A stretch of 7,124 nt of DNA from Anaerolineae bacterium (GTDB lineage Bacteria > Chloroflexota > Anaerolineae > CG2-30-64-16): positions 1-7,124 of the forward strand of contig JALOOE010000518.1 of assembly GCA_025454565.1 (NCBI GenBank). The letters are read 5' to 3'. Each line of letters begins with the position of its first letter. Position 1 is the stretch's first letter. The position numbers and the translations under genes were made by a program. Positions 5,529-7,124 of the stretch are shown here, one piece after another. The notes under the pieces were generated by a model that worked only from the letters and a program-made list of their open reading frames with translations, ran no database searches and had not been told where the DNA came from.

Positions 5529-6524
5529 ATGAAAAACCTGATGCTTGTCGTGATGCTCGCTGTCACGCTGCTTGCGGGCTGCTATCCAGTCTCCCAGGCG
5601 CCGGCTGCTTCCACAATATCCGGCGAGCCCGCCAGGGTGACCCTTGCGATGGGATATATCCCCAGCGTGCAGTTTGCGCCGTTCTACGTCGCGCAAGCGA
5701 AGGGCTACTTCAAAGACGCCGGATTGGACGTCAACTTCCGCTACGGCTTTGAATCCGATCTGCTCAAGCTGGTGGGCACGAATGAGCTGTCGTTCATGAT
5801 CGGTAGCGGCGAGGAGGTCATCCTGGGGCGCAGTCAGGGATTGCCCGTGCGCTATGTGATGCGCTGGTATCGCAAGTTCCCGGTTGTCCTCTTTGCCAAG
5901 GCTGCAAAAGGCATCAAGACCCCTGCCGATCTGGTCGGCAAGAAGGTCGGGTTGCCCGGCCTTTTCGGTGCGAGCTATGTCGGATGGCAGGCGTTGGTCT
6001 CGGCCAGCGGACTCGATCCCACCAAGGTGAACCTGCAGAGCATCGGTTTCACGCAGGGCGCAGCGGTCAGCCAGGATCAGGTCGATGCAGCGCTAGACTA
6101 CGTGGTGAACGGCCCGGTGCAACTGCGTCTGGCAGGCGAAGAGGTCACTGTGCTGCCGGTCTCCGACTACATCGATCTGCCCTCAAACGGCATTATTACC
6201 AACGAAAAGGTCATCAAGGAGCAGCCGCAACTGGTCAGCGCGCTGGTGGGCGCGACCTTGCGCGGTCTTGCTGACACGCTCAAAGATCCCGATGAGGCGT
6301 TCGCGATCAGTCTGCGCGCCGTCCCGGAGGCAGGCGGCGCCAATACCACGGTCAGCCGGGCGATCTTCGACGAATCGCTCAAGCTCTGGCAGACCGGCGC
6401 CGACACAGTGGGCCGTTCTGATCCCGAAGTCTGGGCGAAAGCTGCGGCGTTCATGAAGCAAGCCGGGTTGATTCAAACTGATGTCGCGGCGGCGGACCTC
6501 TTCACGAACGATTTCGTGCGTTAG
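5529..6524 (+). CDS. ribY: Riboflavin-type ABC transporter substrate-binding lipoprotein (RibY-like, NMT1/THI5 fold)
   Basis: Substrate-binding protein of 331 residues. The signal peptide MKNLMLVVMLAVTLLAGC ends in a lipobox (LLAGC, lipidated Cys18), so the mature protein should be anchored at the outer face of the cytoplasmic membrane. A Ser/Ala/Pro-rich linker to about residue 34 precedes an NMT1/THI5-like periplasmic-binding domain: VTLAMGYIPSVQFAPFYVAQ (37-56), AKGYFKDAGLDV (57-68), GSGEEVILGRSQGLPV (92-107), TPADLVGKKVGLPG (131-144) and DQVDAALDYVVNGP (183-196). This fold is used by ThiY-type pyrimidine-precursor and RibY riboflavin-binding proteins. Riboflavin is preferred because of the FMN-riboswitch-like leader; a thiamine precursor is the main alternative. 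It follows the permease after 43 bases with no terminator seen. Confidence 0.85.
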   Translation: MKNLMLVVMLAVTLLAGCYPVSQAPAASTISGEPARVTLAMGYIPSVQFAPFYVAQAKGYFKDAGLDVNFRYGFESDLLKLVGTNELSFMIGSGEEVILGRSQGLPVRYVMRWYRKFPVVLFAKAAKGIKTPADLVGKKVGLPGLFGASYVGWQALVSASGLDPTKVNLQSIGFTQGAAVSQDQVDAALDYVVNGPVQLRLAGEEVTVLPVSDYIDLPSNGIITNEKVIKEQPQLVSALVGATLRGLADTLKDPDEAFAISLRAVPEAGGANTTVSRAIFDESLKLWQTGADTVGRSDPEVWAKAAAFMKQAGLIQTDVAAADLFTNDFVR

Positions 6525-6526
6525 GC

Positions 6527-7124
6527 ATGTCTCCGATTCTCGAAGCTAACAACCTGCGCAAGACGTTCCTCGATCCGCGGCGCGCGGCGCTCCTGGCGCT
6601 GGATGGTCTTTCGTTTGCTGCGGAGGAAGGGGAATTCCTGGCCATCGTCGGCCCCTCAGGTTGCGGGAAAAGCACCCTGCTACGCCTGCTCGCCGGCCTG
6701 GAGCATCCCATCTCCGGCGAAGTGCGTTTTCGCGGCCAGCCGTTGACGGCCCCCCGACGCGAAATCGGTTTTGTCTTCCAGCGCGCGACGTTGATGCCGT
6801 GGCGCACGGTGCTGGACAACATCGCTTTGCCGCTGGAAATCAATCATGTCGCGCATGGGGAGCGTGTGGCGCGCGCAAATTCATGGGTATCGTTGATGGG
6901 GCTGGACGGCTTCGCCGCCGCCTACCCGGCACAGCTTTCCGGCGGCATGCTCCAGCGAGTGGCGCTGGCCCGGGCGTTGATCCACGAGCCGAGCATGTTG
7001 CTGCTTGACGAGCCGTTTGGTTTGCTGGACGCACTCACGCGCGAACGCATGAACGGCGAGTTGCTGAGGATCTGGGATCGCCACCGGATCACTGTGGTTA
7101 TGGTGACGCACAGCATCACCGAGG
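6527..7124 (+). CDS. ABC transporter ATPase of the riboflavin-type importer, 3' end outside window
   Basis: The frame starts at ATG 6527, two bases after the ribY stop, and stays open to the window end, giving 199 codons of a protein usually about 240-270 long. All ATPase motifs are present and normal: GPSGCGKST Walker A (residues 42-50), Q-loop FVFQ (Gln85), signature LSGGMLQR (137-144), Walker B LLLDEPFGLLDALTRE (Asp161, Glu162) and switch His195 (VTHS). The PWRTVLDNIALPLE segment and the DALTR stretch are typical of the NitT/TauT/SsuB class that serves such permeases. It should power the RibX-like permease. No Shine-Dalgarno is obvious, so translation is probably coupled to ribY. Confidence 0.92.
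   Translation, partial: MSPILEANNLRKTFLDPRRAALLALDGLSFAAEEGEFLAIVGPSGCGKSTLLRLLAGLEHPISGEVRFRGQPLTAPRREIGFVFQRATLMPWRTVLDNIALPLEINHVAHGERVARANSWVSLMGLDGFAAAYPAQLSGGMLQRVALARALIHEPSMLLLDEPFGLLDALTRERMNGELLRIWDRHRITVVMVTHSITE

Overview
The window is a GC-rich, tightly packed stretch of bacterial chromosome with all genes on the + strand. It carries two nutrient-uptake modules. The gene set (FMN-riboswitch-linked riboflavin ABC transporter with an NMT1/THI5-like lipoprotein, tandem PstB ATPases, GC-rich codon use) suggests a member of the Chloroflexota. This is an inference from gene content; there is no rRNA or marker gene here to prove it.

Positions 2-3344 are the distal part of a high-affinity phosphate uptake (pst) operon: the 3' end of pstC, pstA, two consecutive pstB-type ATPase genes and phoU. 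Spacing is minimal (CTGA overlap pstC/pstA, 7-nt overlap pstA/pstB1, 2-nt gap pstB1/pstB2, 16-nt gap before phoU). PstC and PstA form the membrane channel, PstB drives it with ATP, and PhoU links transporter state to phosphate signalling. A CPBP-family intramembrane protease gene (3367-4491) follows phoU after 22 nt and is probably co-transcribed.

The two PstB proteins are degenerate in complementary ways. The first lacks the Q-loop glutamine and the Walker B catalytic glutamate but has an intact signature. The second has intact Walker A, Q-loop, Walker B and His switch but a damaged signature (LSLGQ). Paired as a heterodimer they would form one complete and one degenerate ATP site, as in asymmetric ABC exporters. 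I consider this the most interesting feature of the window. PhoU is also odd: about 38 residues between its two metal-binding motifs are missing.

Positions 4488-4664 form a regulatory intergenic region: a possible promoter, an FMN-riboswitch-like element whose 3' half is very well conserved but whose 5' half I cannot recognise, and a strong intrinsic terminator. It precedes a riboflavin-type ABC importer: permease (ribX-like, 4682-5485), substrate-binding lipoprotein (ribY-like, 5529-6524) and an ATPase (from 6527) that runs off the window. When FMN is plentiful the switch would be expected to terminate transcription and reduce riboflavin import.

No tRNA, rRNA, CRISPR array, insertion sequence or phage gene was seen.
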